Below, piece after piece: positions 22,725 through 34,361 of a stretch of 64,000 nt of DNA; the first letter of the stretch is position 1; the number at the start of each line of letters is the position of its first letter. The DNA is taken from NCBI GenBank assembly GCA_963681505.1, contig OY811990.1, forward strand, positions 1,148,179 to 1,212,178. Reading direction: 5' to 3'. Both the position numbers and the translations under genes were made by a program. The notes beneath the pieces were generated by a model. The model saw only the letters and a list, made by a program, of their open reading frames with translations. It was not told the origin of the DNA and made no database searches. The DNA comes from Eunapius fragilis (lineage: Eukaryota; Porifera; Demospongiae; Spongillida; Spongillidae).

Positions 22725-23790
22725 TTATAGAGCCCAACCCTGGCCCAACCCTGGGTCAGTTCAAGCAGATAGAGCCCAACCCTGGGTCAGTTCAAACAGA
22801 CAGAGCCCAACCCTGGGTCAGTTCAAACAGACAGAGCCCAACCCTGGGTCAGTTCAAACAGACAGAGCCCTACCCTGGGTCAGTTCAAACAGATAGAGCC
22901 CAACCCTGGGTCAGTTCAAACAGACAGAGCCCAACCCTGGGTCACTTCAAACAGACAGTGCCCAACCCTGGGTCAGTTCAAACAGATAGAGCCCAACCCT
23001 GGGTCAGTTCAAACAGATAGAGCCCAACCCTGGTCAGTTCAAACAGATAGAGCCCAACCCTGGGTCAGTTCATACAGATAGAGCCCAACCCTGGGTCAGT
23101 TCAAACAGATAGAGCCCAACCCTGGGTCAGTTCAAGCAGATAGAGCCCAACCCTGGGTCAGTTCAAGCAGATAGAGCCCAACCCTGGGTCAGTTCATACA
23201 GATAGAGCCCAACCCTGGGTCAGTTCAAACAGATAGAGCCCAACCCTGGGTCAGTTCAAGCAGATAGAGCCCAACCCTGGGTCAGTTCAAGCAGATAGAG
23301 CCCAACCCTGGGTCAGTTCATACAGATAGAGCCCAACCCTGGGTCAGTTCAAGCAGATAGAGCCCAACCCTGGGTCAGTTCATACAGATAGAGCCCAACC
23401 CTGGGTCAGTTCAAACAGATAGAGCCCAACCCTGGGTCAGTTCAAGCAGATAGAGCCCAACCCTGGGTCAGTTCAAACAGATAGAGCCCAACCCTGGGTC
23501 AGTTCAAGCAGATAGAGCCCAACCTTGGGTCAGTTCAAACAGACAGAGCCCAACCCTAGGTCAGTTGAAGCAGATAGAGCCCAAACCTAGGTCAGTTCAA
23601 ACAGAGCCCAACCCTGGGTCAGTTCAAACAGATAGAGCCCAACCCTGGGTCAGTTCAAACAGAGCCCATTCCTGGGTCAGTTCCATGGTTATCCCTCTAT
23701 ATACTGCCCAACCCTGGGTCAGTTCAAACAGATAGAGCCCAACCCTTGGTCAGTTCAAACAGATAGAGCCCAACCCTGGGTCAGTTCAAA
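22725..23790. repeat. 31-bp minisatellite AGCCCAACCCTGGGTCAGTT+CAAACAGATAG (copy 1)
   Basis: About 35 units. The array is bracketed by direct repeats of about 100 bp (22,621-22,694 and 23,842-23,916, sharing TTCTAAATTTTATTTCGTAA). Copy 2 has only about four units and one copy of the flank. Confidence 0.95.
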
Positions 23791-24420
23791 CAGACCTAGA
23801 CTTGAACAATCTGAACTAATAATCAGTTTACACTTTTAAAAAGTTCTAAATTTTATTTCGTAAACCACTGAAGTTATTAACTTCATATAACATTCAATAT
23901 ATAAATTACACCAAAGATCTGAAGACATGGGAGTGTGCTCCCATGTTGGCCCATAGTGGTATCCTCTTCTGCAATGGCTTACAGCCATTCGGGGGATCAC
24001 CATTAGTTCAAGCTACATTGGTGGGTTTAAGGCACATTTTGGCAAAACCAAAGGCTGACAAGGAACCTAGCAAGCACATTTTGTTAGGTTTAAGGGTTCT
24101 GTTTACTTCCTGTTCTGTTTACTTCCTGTTCTGTTCCTTTTGTTAGGTACTTTGGGGCAGCCAGAGACTTACCTGGAGTTAGAGAAATGTTTGACAAGCC
24201 ACGTAAGTATAACCCTTGCTTGCCTGTGTGTGTGTGTGCTTGTGTGTGTGCTTGTGTGTATGTGTGTGTGCCTGTGTGTGTGCTTGTGTGTGTGTTCGTT
24301 CATTTCATTTACACCAGTGAGTGTGTTGTGTGCATGTGTCCATTACCTGATGCTAAACACTTGCATGTAAATAATGACATTCTATTTGGTTATTGTCCTG
24401 AGTATATGTTATGGCCATAC

Positions 24421-25370
24421 TTGGGTACCCCTCTAATACAGCCATGGGTACCCCTCTAATACAGCCATGGGTACCCCACGAATACAGCCATGGTTATCCC
24501 TCTAGTACAGCCATGGGTACCCCTCTAATACAGCCATGGGTACCCCTCTAATACAGCCATGGGTACCCCTCTAATACAGCCATGGGTACCCCTCTAATAC
24601 AGCCATGGGTACCCCTCTAAAGAGAGCAGAGATGCGACATTAGGATATATTATTTGGGCTTCTGGCTTTGGGTTTTGGGGGGGGGGGGGGGGGGGGCCGA
24701 AGGCCCGCTACGCCCTTCAACTTTTCACCCCCTCTCCGAATCCGCGCTCAAATATCACGCGTCCTCCCTCCCTCCCGACACTCTTCATTGAAACTCACCA
24801 ATTCCCCTCTCCTTAATGAACACCATCTTTTACTGAACGAGGCGCCTTCGGCGCCGTACTTAGCGCCTGCGGTGCCGTAGCTCTACTCCTAATACAGCCA
24901 TGGGTACCCCTCTAATACAGCCATGGGTATCCCTCTAATACAGCCATGGGTACCCCTCTAATACAGCCATGGTTACCCCTCTAATACAGCCATGGTTACC
25001 CCTCTAATACAGCCATGGGTACCCCTCTAATACAGCCATGGTTACCCCTCTAATACAGCCATGGTTACCCCTCTAATACAGCCATGGTTACCCCTCTAAT
25101 ACAGCCATGGTTACCCCTCTAATACAGCCATGGGTACTCCACGAATACAGCCATGGGTACCCCTCTAATACAGCCATGGTTACCCCTCTAATACAGCCAT
25201 GGTTACCCCTCTAATACAGCCATGGGTACCCCTCTAATACAGCCATGGTTACCCCTCTAATACAGCCATGGTTACCCCTCTAATACAGCCATGGGTACCC
25301 CTCTAATACAGCCATGGTTACCCCTCTAATACAGCCATGGGTACTCCACGAATACAGCCATGGGTGCCCC
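24421..25370. repeat. 23-bp minisatellite TAATACAGCCATGGGTACCC+CTC (copy 1)
   Basis: About 30 units, interrupted by a GC-rich element at 24,621-24,888. It lies downstream of the last recognisable ISY1 exon. The copy-2 equivalent is 56,028-56,760. Confidence 0.95.
24621..24888 (+). mobile_element. GC-rich dispersed element inside the 23-bp array
   Basis: About 268 bp starting GAGAGCAGAGATGCGACATT, with a long G run, GGCCGAAGGCC, CTTTTCACCCCCTCTCCG, and near the end the palindromes GGCGCCTTCGGCGCC and GCGCCTGCGG. Present at the same place in copy 2 (56,110-56,352) and, in part and inverted, at 10,168-10,283. No coding frame. Its class is unknown. Confidence 0.65.
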
Positions 25371-25786
25371 TCTATATACTGCCCATTTGGTGAACTTTGG
25401 TTCCTCTGTATGTGTTTGTTGTATACACCAGGTCATTTGGCTTTCTCATTTACTATACCATAGATAGATCAGGCCCGTAGGCTGGTCGGGAGACGGAGGT
25501 GGGGGGGGGGGGGGGGGGTTCGGGAAAGCAATAAGGTGGAACTGATGAATTAGCGGGGGGTGAGAGCAGGGGGGGGGCGCAACCCCCTCCCGCCTAGCTA
25601 GGGGTAAGCTCCTCCATCCGCCCCAAACCCAGCCGCTTTGCAACTTTTGTAATTTTTAAGCCACAAAACTGCATAGAAACATACACAGATAGCTTAGTAC
25701 GCTTGTGTTGCCGTTCAATAATGAAGTACATGTAGATCTGGCTTGCGAGTTGCGAGTCTAAAGGCTGCATGGCATACACAGGGCAA

Positions 25787-25910
25787 CTTCCGGGCGATTT
25801 GTCGCATGAAACTCCAATGACTATGGGTAAAAGTTCCGCAATTCTGATGGTTTGCGGAACTTCTACCCAGATTTATTGGAGTTGCATGGGACAAGTCGGC
25901 TGGAAGTTAT
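25787..25910. other. Imperfect 120-nt hairpin
   Basis: The left arm contains AACTCCAATGACTATGGGTA then AAAGTTCCGCAA, and the right arm contains TTGCGGAACTTCTACCCAGA then TTTATTGGAGTT, so the whole interval folds on itself. The outer bases AACTTCC and GGAAGTT also pair. It overlaps the 3' end of the gag-like gene and is kept at 57,190-57,313. It could be a small MITE or a structured RNA. Confidence 0.6.
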
Positions 25911-27094
25911 AATTGTACGCTATAATCAGTTCACGATACTTGGCGGGGTCCAGGAAGCAGGATTCCACCACGTCCATGTCGTCGGCTGTTGTAGGGCAGT
26001 CTTGAGTAACGTGGGCCAGAGAAAAACACAATTCACAGTGGGGTCTCGCTGCCGCCTTCCCAGTAAAGCAGAGTGAGTATAAAGAGGCATTTATTGAAGA
26101 CCACCGACGATATCCAGACGCTGCTGCTTGCCGCCGGAATGTGGAGTTGTAATGCACCCAAGACTGGCCAGCAAACTCCAAACTCGCCTTGTGAATATTA
26201 GCCATATATGCCATTAGCTCCACAACATCCTGTGGAAATTGTCTGGACATGACACTAATATAGGTCAAGAAGCACTGCAGCCACAGGTTGATGTCCGTCA
26301 CCTGCCTGCATTTCCGAGCCGGAAACAGCGAGCTTAAGGCTGACTCCTCCTTCTTGGGTGCCATCTGTTCCGGAAGCAAGTCGGCCATCTCAACGAATTC
26401 CCACGACCATATACCGTCCGCCAACTTGGATGGGACTGGCTGAAGCCCCTCGCCGATGAAGATACCACCCCCCAATGGAACTGGTGCCGCTGAGGAAGAG
26501 ATCGGCTGTGAAAGCGTTGCGTCCAGCATTCCGCCTCTAAAGGCCGTTAATTGGTGAGGCTGCGCGCCCCCGGCCACAATGCCTGGTTGATGGAACCACG
26601 AGTTCCCAACCGAGTTCGACGCGTCCTGTGGAGCGATGAGCCCCCGACCAGGTGGGATGGTGACTGGTGGAGCGACGGCCCCCCGACCAGGTCAGGTGGT
26701 GATTGGTGAAGACCGGTGGAGCCACATGTCCTCGACCAGCCGAGCCGATACGCGAGGCGCCTGACTGCCGTCGGGCTCCGATACCCGCACTTCACCATGT
26801 GCGAACGGGATAGCATGTAGCTCAACCGTGGATGGTAACTCTCCCAAGTCTAAGCCCTCACGTGTACAGCAAGGATAAAGAAAGAAAACACATTGCAATA
26901 ATCTCCCAACACCTGCCCACACCGGCCGGGTAAACCACAAAACCACACTCACCTCTAGAGACTGGAGCATTCTGAGGACGAGGTTGCTCCCCCACCGCTC
27001 TGACTAGGTTTCCCACCAAGTTCTCTAACCTCGAAAACCTGGCCCCCACTTCATCTTCCTCCACATCTCCCAACTCGTGGGCTAGGGTCGCCAT
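25873..27094 (-). CDS. Gag-like protein with CCHC zinc knuckle (copy 1)
   Basis: A first exon from 27,094 reads MATLAHELGDVEEDEVGARF, with a leucine-rich heptad stretch, and ends at a donor (AGAG|GTGAGT) near 26,950. The main frame, 26,577-25,873, has WSWEFVEMADLLP, a segment FRRQAAASGYRRW and a zinc knuckle CELCFSLAHVTQDC (C-x2-C-x4-H-x4-C). This arrangement is like the gag proteins of DIRS-type or related retroelements found in invertebrates, which bind nucleic acid. No reverse transcriptase or tyrosine recombinase is present nearby, so this is a fragment or a stand-alone derivative. How the region between 26,577 and 26,950 is joined is unclear. The copy-2 version is frameshifted. Confidence 0.55.
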
Positions 27095-29042
27095 TTCAAG
27101 TCAACTTAAAGTCAACGTAACACGCGTGTACACAGCCAGAAATATTTTCCTGTACCAGCCTGGTACCAATATTTAGACTGGTTGGTACCATGTATGGGTT
27201 GTGCCTGGTACTAACGCTTGAACCAGCGCTGATAGAGCAACTTCCTGTCTCGGACTGTGCTTCTCAGAGAGCATCGGCCCTGGTATCAACCATGCACAGT
27301 CATGGTACCAGACCCATTGTCACTCTGTTATCTCTTGAATCTGCACATGCAGCAAGCGTAATGTAAACTATATTATTATTATTATTACTTCCGCTACAAC
27401 AACCATAAAAAATTACACACAGTATACATTTAAACAGTAGGACATGTTATTCCAATCATGCTTGAATGTCAAAGCGGTTTCACTAGTTTTCTGGCGTTCA
27501 ATCCTGCTTGTGCTCTCCCCTCGTTCAAACTTGCAGGTTTCTGAACATTCGTGTACCACAGACAGCTCGCTGAATACTACTATAGTCCACAGTAAAAAGT
27601 GTTCTTGTCAGAGTTAGTAGAGAGCAGTCATATGAATTCAGAATAGGTTGTCCACTGTTGCGCACAAGGTATCACAACCTTGAACTATACAGAACCTTCT
27701 GCCTGGATTCAGTTCGCATGCCACTAAGAAGATGGCATATTTAACCTGCAAATTTAAGGAAGTATTATAATTACTACACTTCAGCATGTGGAGTGCATCT
27801 TACCTGACAAGAAGCTAGTTCTACAAAGTTTTCTGACCTAACAAGCTCATCATCCTGCGACAAGATCCCTTTGTACGGAGACACACCATCATCCGCAGTG
27901 CAGTGTACAAGCTGTATAACAGTGGAGGGATCATTGGAGTTCAGATCTTCAAAAGTTTGGTATGGTAGACCAACAACACCAAGTTCAAGTTTGTTTAGCA
28001 CTAATGATGACCTTCCAAAACGCTGTAACAGAAAACACACAGGTACTTTTTGCATACACATCATTTGTCACAATATTTACCTTTCGCAGTGCTCCACACT
28101 GATAAATCCTCCGTTCACTATTTAACTCTCTCAAAGTTACATTATTAAAGTAGTGTTTAACCACTGGAGAGGAATACAAGCTTTGCAAACCCTTCCCACA
28201 TCTAAAATAAAACAGAAGGAATGATATTTTTGTACAGAAGACCCAAACAGACAACTTACTTGATGCCTTCCTGTGTGGAGCCAACGTCACATATGTGTTG
28301 CTGGACAGCAAAATGATGGCTGATGTCACGACTTGGTGCAAGTCGATTGCTGTAGACATTCTGTGCCCTGACGGTTGCATTAAAGGACTCACATCTACCA
28401 AAAAGGTTACATGTATGTTACCACAATTTATATTTGAATATATATCATTACCCTTCTGCACCAAATGCTGAGCTTGGTCCGAAGTGCTGCATGCAACTCA
28501 CTAAATGAAGGAGGAGATGTACCTTCGGCTTCATCAATAACTCTGGCAAGCAGCTCTTCACAGTTAGCACAAATTCTTCACATATCCCTTCCCATTCCGT
28601 ACTCAGCTCCTCAGTAAAGTAATTGCAGTAAGCAATACGAAACACCTAGGAATGCTATTTTAGCATATGAAAGAAGCATTACACCTCTGTACCTTGAAAA
28701 TGCTCAAAAGGACTTTCTTGTGATCATCGTCATGATACGGGCTCAAAATAAATACAGCCATTTGAGCCCAGGCCTTGAAGTCTCTTCCTACAAACGACTG
28801 GTAGTAGTGACAAACATTCCCATACATCCGCACCTTGACCCCTGACGTTGAGAATGCCTTGACCCTAGCAAGAACCTCTTCCTTCTCTACTTTTGAGAGT
28901 TTCGGCATCCATATGCGAAGCGAGTACTTGATAGGGCCAAGAACAAATGTGTGGAGCATTTCAAGGGGTGTACACCTACATACAGGTGTTTAAGGTAAAT
29001 GCTGTTATTTCATTCACACATACCTGTATAAATTCACCTTAA

Positions 29043-30632
29043 CCTCCAGTTTGCGGCGAAATTAACGTGTACGGTAATGCTATTTATTGCCGTGCACGGT
29101 AACAACCAATTAGGACATAGAAAAAACAGAATACAAAACAAATGCACAAACAATCTCAATTTATACCCATTCCCATTACAATAATCATATGTCCATTTTG
29201 GCACGCTGTACAGAGTGCATGAATGTATTTCTTCTCTAGATTTTCACAACCGTTGTTTTTGTTGTGTGCATGTGACACAGTATTTGGCTGCAAGATTGGC
29301 TTTCTTTCTACCATTGATTGAGCAATCAGAGCAGGCTTTTTTTGGGTTGATGTCTTTCCAAAACTCCATCTGCCTATTTAGATCTGTAAGTCCTTTGATC
29401 TCATGAACAGCAGCTTGGGAGTACACAATGCCAGGTAACCCTTCCATTGCTCTGCTTATCCTGCCATCAAAAGTGTTGTCCAGAAGCAACCCAATCACTT
29501 CCAAAACAAAATCACCAAATCTCTCTTTGTATAGTGAGTTATCCTTGGACCCAAAATAAAGTTGCATCAGTTACACACATTCCAAGAATAGTGCAAAAGA
29601 AACGCATTGTCCATCTGGTTGTGTCAATGGACCTTTCAGTGGTGAAGTAGCCCTGGCAAAAACGATTGTGGTAGTCAACTCGATCAACCTTGGAGAAGTA
29701 CTCCGCTGTTGTAGCATCACGAGGGATCTTCTTGAAATATATGTGGCTCGATGACTCTTCGTTAGTCCAGCACTTCTTCTCGTGTGGCGTCATCATCACT
29801 GAATTCGTTTGGATCAGATGGCACTGACTCAGGAGTTACATTCATCCTCGACTCAAGCTTTCGCTTCCTCTTTACAGTAACTAGGTTTTCATCTAAGCTA
29901 AGAATGCGAGTTGAAACCGGGATTGGCTGCTTGAGCAAATGGAACTTGACTAATCGCGCTCGCTTGTTAGCAACTTTGGAGAGCACCTTTCCTTGCAATG
30001 CAGCCTTTTTCCAGGATTTACCTAAAAGTGCATTCCCATGTTGCGCACTTAGCATCTTCTCAGCCAGCACGAACACCCTTGCGCCATTGTCCACCATTGT
30101 AATTGTATGGTCTGGGTACGTGCGATCACGTGCAATTACAAATGGTGTTTCTTCTTTGACTACGGCAACTGTTATCGTAACTGATTCTGTGAACCTGATA
30201 CTGACTGATAGGAGCCATAAACTATCACTGTGAGGATCCTCAGCTCTAAACATGTACACACGGGTTAACGTTTATATGCCATAGCTGAAATCGTGATACA
30301 TACATGTATTTGTTGACTCGTGTACATTGTCAGCAATGAGTTGTCAACGCACTTTTATACACTCCTGCTATATTGTACTGCGAGTGTATGAGTTACCAAC
30401 CCGAAAAACATGGCTAGCGATAGATTTGTAGTCTTGACCCTTAACCCTTCATTGTTCCAAGCAATGGAAGATTATAATTGCGCTAGTTTGTCACGTTAAA
30501 AGGATTTCAGCGAACAAATGGGATTAGCGCGAGATTAATTTTAGGAATAATTATGACTCCTGAAAGACCGTCATTTTAAATTGCCGTGTACGGTAATGAA
30601 TTTCCGTGCACGGCAACGTAACAACGCGGAGG
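29043..30632 (-). mobile_element. piggyBac-like element at a TTAA site (copy 1)
   Basis: The element is bounded by TTAA at 29,039-29,042 and 30,633-30,636, and its ends are CCTCC and GGAGG. Subterminal repeats of the form CCGTGCACGG and CCGTGTACGG lie near both ends. It is 1,590 bp, the same size as in copy 2 (60,410-61,999), so the insertion predates the copies. It carries a decayed transposase on the - strand. Confidence 0.85.
29244..30259 (-). pseudogene. piggyBac-type transposase remnant (copy 1)
   Basis: Three frames in order: 30,259-29,762 (an N-terminal region of 165 residues), 29,799-29,539 (YFSKVDRVDYHNRFCQGYFT, TTRWTMRFFCTILGMCVTDA) and 29,567-29,244 (GSKDNSLYKERFGDFVLEVI and a cysteine-rich tail CSDCS with KYCVTC). 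The VDxxD/N and W-R-FF segments and the C-terminal cysteines fit piggyBac (DDE_Tnp_1_7) proteins. The block that should carry the first catalytic aspartates is missing, and the frames do not join without shifts. Total length is about 340 residues against 550-600 for active members. Confidence 0.7.
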
Positions 30633-32883
30633 TTAATTTCCAACATCGGGTTATACACAGTTCTCAAACCCAATGACGTTTGCATGGCATTGCGTTTCTC
30701 CTAAGTGGGCTGTGAGCATATAACTGCCATCTGCTGCAGGCATCTCTCTAGCGTTCTAGCTTGACACACAACATGTGGTGTACAATTCTTATCCGTCTGC
30801 AGGAAATAATATATGCATTATCCAAACACATTTATTTTAAAATGATACCTTACACGCGACAAAACATGTTGGCAGAACTCCCAAGATGGTTCAAAAGCTC
30901 TGAAGCACGAGGATTGTCACAAATGATAAGTAGCAGTGGTGCCACGACCAATACATTCTCATTGCTGTATGCATCAAACACTTCAACACCTTCATTTTCA
31001 AGAGTTGCTAGCTCCCTTGCAATTGGTTCAGCCATATCCAAAGGTGTGACACTATCAGAAGAGCAAATGAAGTGGATGTTGATATGTTGCATATTGTCTC
31101 TACTCGGCAGTCGAGCCAGGAGAAGGTAAAAGCTCTCAAATTTATGCCACTTCTTACTCCTTTTCCCACTTGTATCATCTGAAAAGAGAATAAGAGGCAC
31201 CATAACAACTTTCCGGCCGGCTGCCTTCTCTTTCATAGGATGAGGTGCCAAATACTGCTTTGTAACCTATGAAATGATATATGTAATCCCTCTACAGCAA
31301 CATATAATGTTACCTCTGAATCAAATCGTTCAAATCTATCCAACTCTTCATGCCATCTCACAATGCATTGAGGAGCAGCAGCTACTCCATGTATGCAGGA
31401 AACAGGAAGCTCAATGTTTCCATAAAGAATTACAGCGTCGTGACTCAGGGTGAGAGGGGGGCCTTCAGACATCATATTAAACTGAGCACCATCCAGCAGA
31501 GCATCCACCCCCACAAATACATCTGTGCATCCCTCCTAGATGTATTAAGAAACCAGAACATGGTATACTTATTGAAGGGAATAAAATATACCTTTAAAAA
31601 AAAAGTGTTACCAAACCCTTTGTGCATCCTAAATAAGGATACTCAAATGTGATAACATCTCTAACATATATATAGGTGCTCCACTGGACAGATTAACCAT
31701 CGGGGTTCTAAAACGTGTATCTGTGTTCCAGCGACGACCATGATACAATTCCCTAGAAGGATGGTAACCATTAGTAACTGTAACTTATGTTCAGTGTCAC
31801 ATACTTGTAATAACGTTCAGCACGAACAGGAAAGCGGGTCAAAATTTTCGATGTCTTAGGATTAGCTAGACCTCTTGCCACAATCTCAGTTAAGGAGATC
31901 ATATAACACGGGATACGTTTTGCTGTGAAGCACTGCAATTGATCAGTACGGTAAATGATATGTGGTGTGTAGGATTGCGTACTTGTTGAGGTGGTTGCAA
32001 GCCTGGTAATTTGAACCCTTTCAGCTGCTTTATGCTTGGAACCGCAGCACATCCAGTCTGCTTCAAGAGATACAGAATAAATGCCAAGGTAGACTCACTC
32101 TGTTGGTTGATAATGTATATCACAATAGGCCTACTACATACACACCATTACTTACAACTGGTCTTGGGCCATGCACCAGGGAGTACAAGAGAGCAAACAC
32201 CTTATTTGGAAATGGATGGTAGTCATGAACGTCCAAGAACTGCAACTGTGTACTTCACTGAGTCAACCATCCAAATCTGAAGAACAACAAATAGACATAT
32301 TGTTTAAAAGATATAATGTATTCTACCTGCTGCCTCATCATCAATGGTGTCACCAGTACCAGTAATTTCAGCTTCTGGCTCAACATGAACATCCATATCG
32401 CTTGTTTCTTCTTTTTTAAACGTAGATGGCATGAAGTGATACGCTTAATTAAATGTTTACCAAAGAACAAGTGTTCATCCTCCTCGGATTGGTTTACATT
32501 ATCCTGATCATCAACTTCCTGTGGAGCGTAGTAAACTTTATGAAACAGCTAGAATTAAAACCTACGGTTCCTACGGGGATCAGAGTTGGGGCTGGGACAT
32601 TATCACCAACTTCGTCAAACAGTTTAAGCGAAGCACTAGACAAATGCCGTGATAGATTGTATTGTCGAGTAAAAGTCTCGTCGCATATATGGCAGCGAAA
32701 TACTATGTAACAATGATAAAAGAATACAACCATGCATACATCATAGTTATGGATGGATAGTGTCTTTCCGGCTCGATCACGGTCACCAGTGAACGATTGG
32801 CCCCCACGGTGTCTCTTTGCCATTGCAACTTTAACCCTTGATTTCAACACGAGGACAAATTATTATTGTGAATTACATATTGC

Positions 32884-33263
32884 ATGAATATGGCGTCTTC
32901 GTCTACACCTCATATTGCTGTTTCCGATTCTTATCCAACTCATAGCGGCAGGTTAGACTGCTCTAATAGTGCCATATAGTTCGTTTGAATATACGGTACT
33001 TGTCTAGTACTATAATGTGATTGTATTTTGTATTCATTCATGCACCTGTATGGGTTTATAGTGTATCATTTCTTGTTGCATTCAGAGGATCACCCTACCC
33101 CAACACCCTCAAGAGGGTAGCTTACAGCCTGATCAGTGTCCAGGAGTGTGTGGACCAGTCCAGCCACCTTCCCTTGTATGCCTCCGGAGATAGACCAGTC
33201 TTTGCTCAGGTTGGGAACGTGGCAGCTGAGGCAGTTTATTTATACGTCTGGGTACGAGACTAA
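32884..33263 (+). CDS. Small unrecognised protein, two exons
   Basis: Exon 1, 32,884-32,951, starts MNMASSSTPHIAVSDSYPTH and ends GGCAG|GTTAGA. Exon 2, 33,086-33,263, follows TTGCATTCAG. The junction restores an Arg codon, and the product is 81 residues. The C-terminal half (SLISVQECVDQSSHLPLYAS, VGNVAAEAVYLYVWV) is hydrophobic but has no clear transmembrane helix. It starts only 60 bp from the start of the transposase on the other strand, so they share a promoter region. I do not recognise it. Its end also occurs at 1-75. Copy 2's own first exon would lie beyond 64,000. Confidence 0.5.
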
Positions 33264-34361
33264 CTCCCACTGGCACCACTAGTGCTACCCAACAGCGCTA
33301 CCCCCTATAGCCTGCATGGCCACTGCCACAATGGCCACAACTTGGCTGGCAAGGAGGCTGGGGAAGAGGATGCCCCCACCGAATTAGAGGAAGAGGGCGA
33401 GGCCAGTTTGTTACATAAAAAATTACAGTGCTCGGAGTTGGGCTGGAAATGCACACCACTTGCAGTGGAGACCTTATGGCTGCTGGGGTGCTGAAGCCAG
33501 AGAAATACTGTCACATCTTGCCAATACCCATGAGGTGCACCAAGTCCCAGGCCACTGCTGTCAAGAGCTGGACTTGCATTGGTCATCACTGGTTGACAGT
33601 ATTTTTTGTTTTCTTTGTTGTTTCTTGTGTGCATAATTTCATAATCATTATTTAAATTATTTTAATGCACTAACAGATGATGTCGGGTGGATCGGTATAG
33701 ATGTTTTAATCATAGATTGACCAATTGTGACTTAAGTCACAAAATTGTGACTTAAGTCACAATTTTTTTCAACGAGGAAATCTCACATTAAAAAACTGCA
33801 AACTAACTTTTTGAAATTTACCACATATACATGGATGCATGTGTGTTCTAGGTATGTTTTTTGCAACACTTGGATGCGCTTAACATTGACAATACAAGGC
33901 CTTCTCTGTACGCAATCTCGCAAAAAATGTATAATACCGCGTCATTGTGACTTAAGTCACAATACTTTTCTAATTAATACACCAAGAGAATTCTATCAAC
34001 TAGGATGCTTTTAAAATATGTACAATGATGGTGGAGGCACGTGCTCTCATAATATAGCATTTAAACAGCTTGGAAACACGTTGTGTAGAAGTTGCATAAC
34101 GTTTTCCCTACCAATTCTCTAGTGCGTATCGAGGATCAATAAAATTGTGACTTAAGTCACAAAGCTTTGAACGGGTAAAGTAGCAGTATTTTCTACGAGT
34201 ACCTATGACGTTTTATGCACTAGATTGAACGCCGAAGCTTGTAGAATTATATTTTGCAGATAGAACTACTTAGTTCTTTTTGTGGTGTGGTCAAAACTGA
34301 AAGCAAACAAGGTGATAATTCGATTTTTCCACGCCTCCCCTACGATACGCACGCGATAGCG

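Larger units (their letters stand above)
20432..24202 (+). pseudogene. ISY1: ISY1 splicing factor, incomplete (copy 1)
   Basis: Proposed exons: an ATG directly before a donor (20,432-20,434), 20,576-20,598 (ARNQEKA), 20,748-20,799, 20,856-20,914, 21,147-21,189 and 24,147-24,202 (YFGAARDLPGVREMF). ISY1 is a component of the spliceosome's NineTeen-associated machinery. Lesions are clear. Exon 4 is 59 nt against 69 in copy 2, a 10-bp deletion that shifts the frame after RRRPFLASEC. The exon encoding [16 protein letters not shown] is absent, its place taken by a MITE at 22,387-22,571. No downstream exons encoding the C-terminal half are found. The proposed one-codon first exon is an inference. 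Confidence 0.75.
27774..32823 (-). pseudogene. Plavaka/TNP2-like (CACTA-group) transposase, multi-exon, broken by a piggyBac insertion (copy 1)
   Basis: Exon 1 starts at 32,823 (MAKRHRGGQSFT) and ends at 32,787. Exon 2 begins at 32,702 with a C2H2-type finger CHICDETFTRQYNLSRHL. Further exons read DVHDYHPFPNKVFALLYS, QTGCAAVPSIKQLKGF, RELYHGRRWNTDTRFRTPMV (about 31,750), LILFSDDTSGKRSKKWHKFE (about 31,190) and ASELLNHLGSSANMFC (30,860). After these come CTPLEMLHTFVLGPIKY (28,970), GRDFKAWAQMAVFIL (28,790), PKVHLLLHL (28,530), CESFNATVRAQNVYSNRLAP (28,390) and small C-terminal exons to 27,774. The DDxSGxxSKxW segment and this order are hallmarks of Plavaka-type elements. A piggyBac-like element splits the exon ending NPMLEI, and an in-frame TAG lies upstream of it (about 30,700), so the gene is dead. 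No terminal inverted repeats were found. Confidence 0.75.

Noticed and set aside
22712-23020. Frame of PNPGSVQTDRAQPWVSSNRQ type
   Set aside because: A 31-bp minisatellite read through. The frame is lost at the first unit with a deletion.
24140-24459. Cys/Val-rich frames over a GT-rich region
   Set aside because: A translated GT-like repeat following the ISY1 exon donor at 24,202.
29784-30233. 149-codon + strand frame opposite the piggyBac remnant
   Set aside because: Antisense shadow of the - strand transposase frame, which shows recognisable family features downstream.
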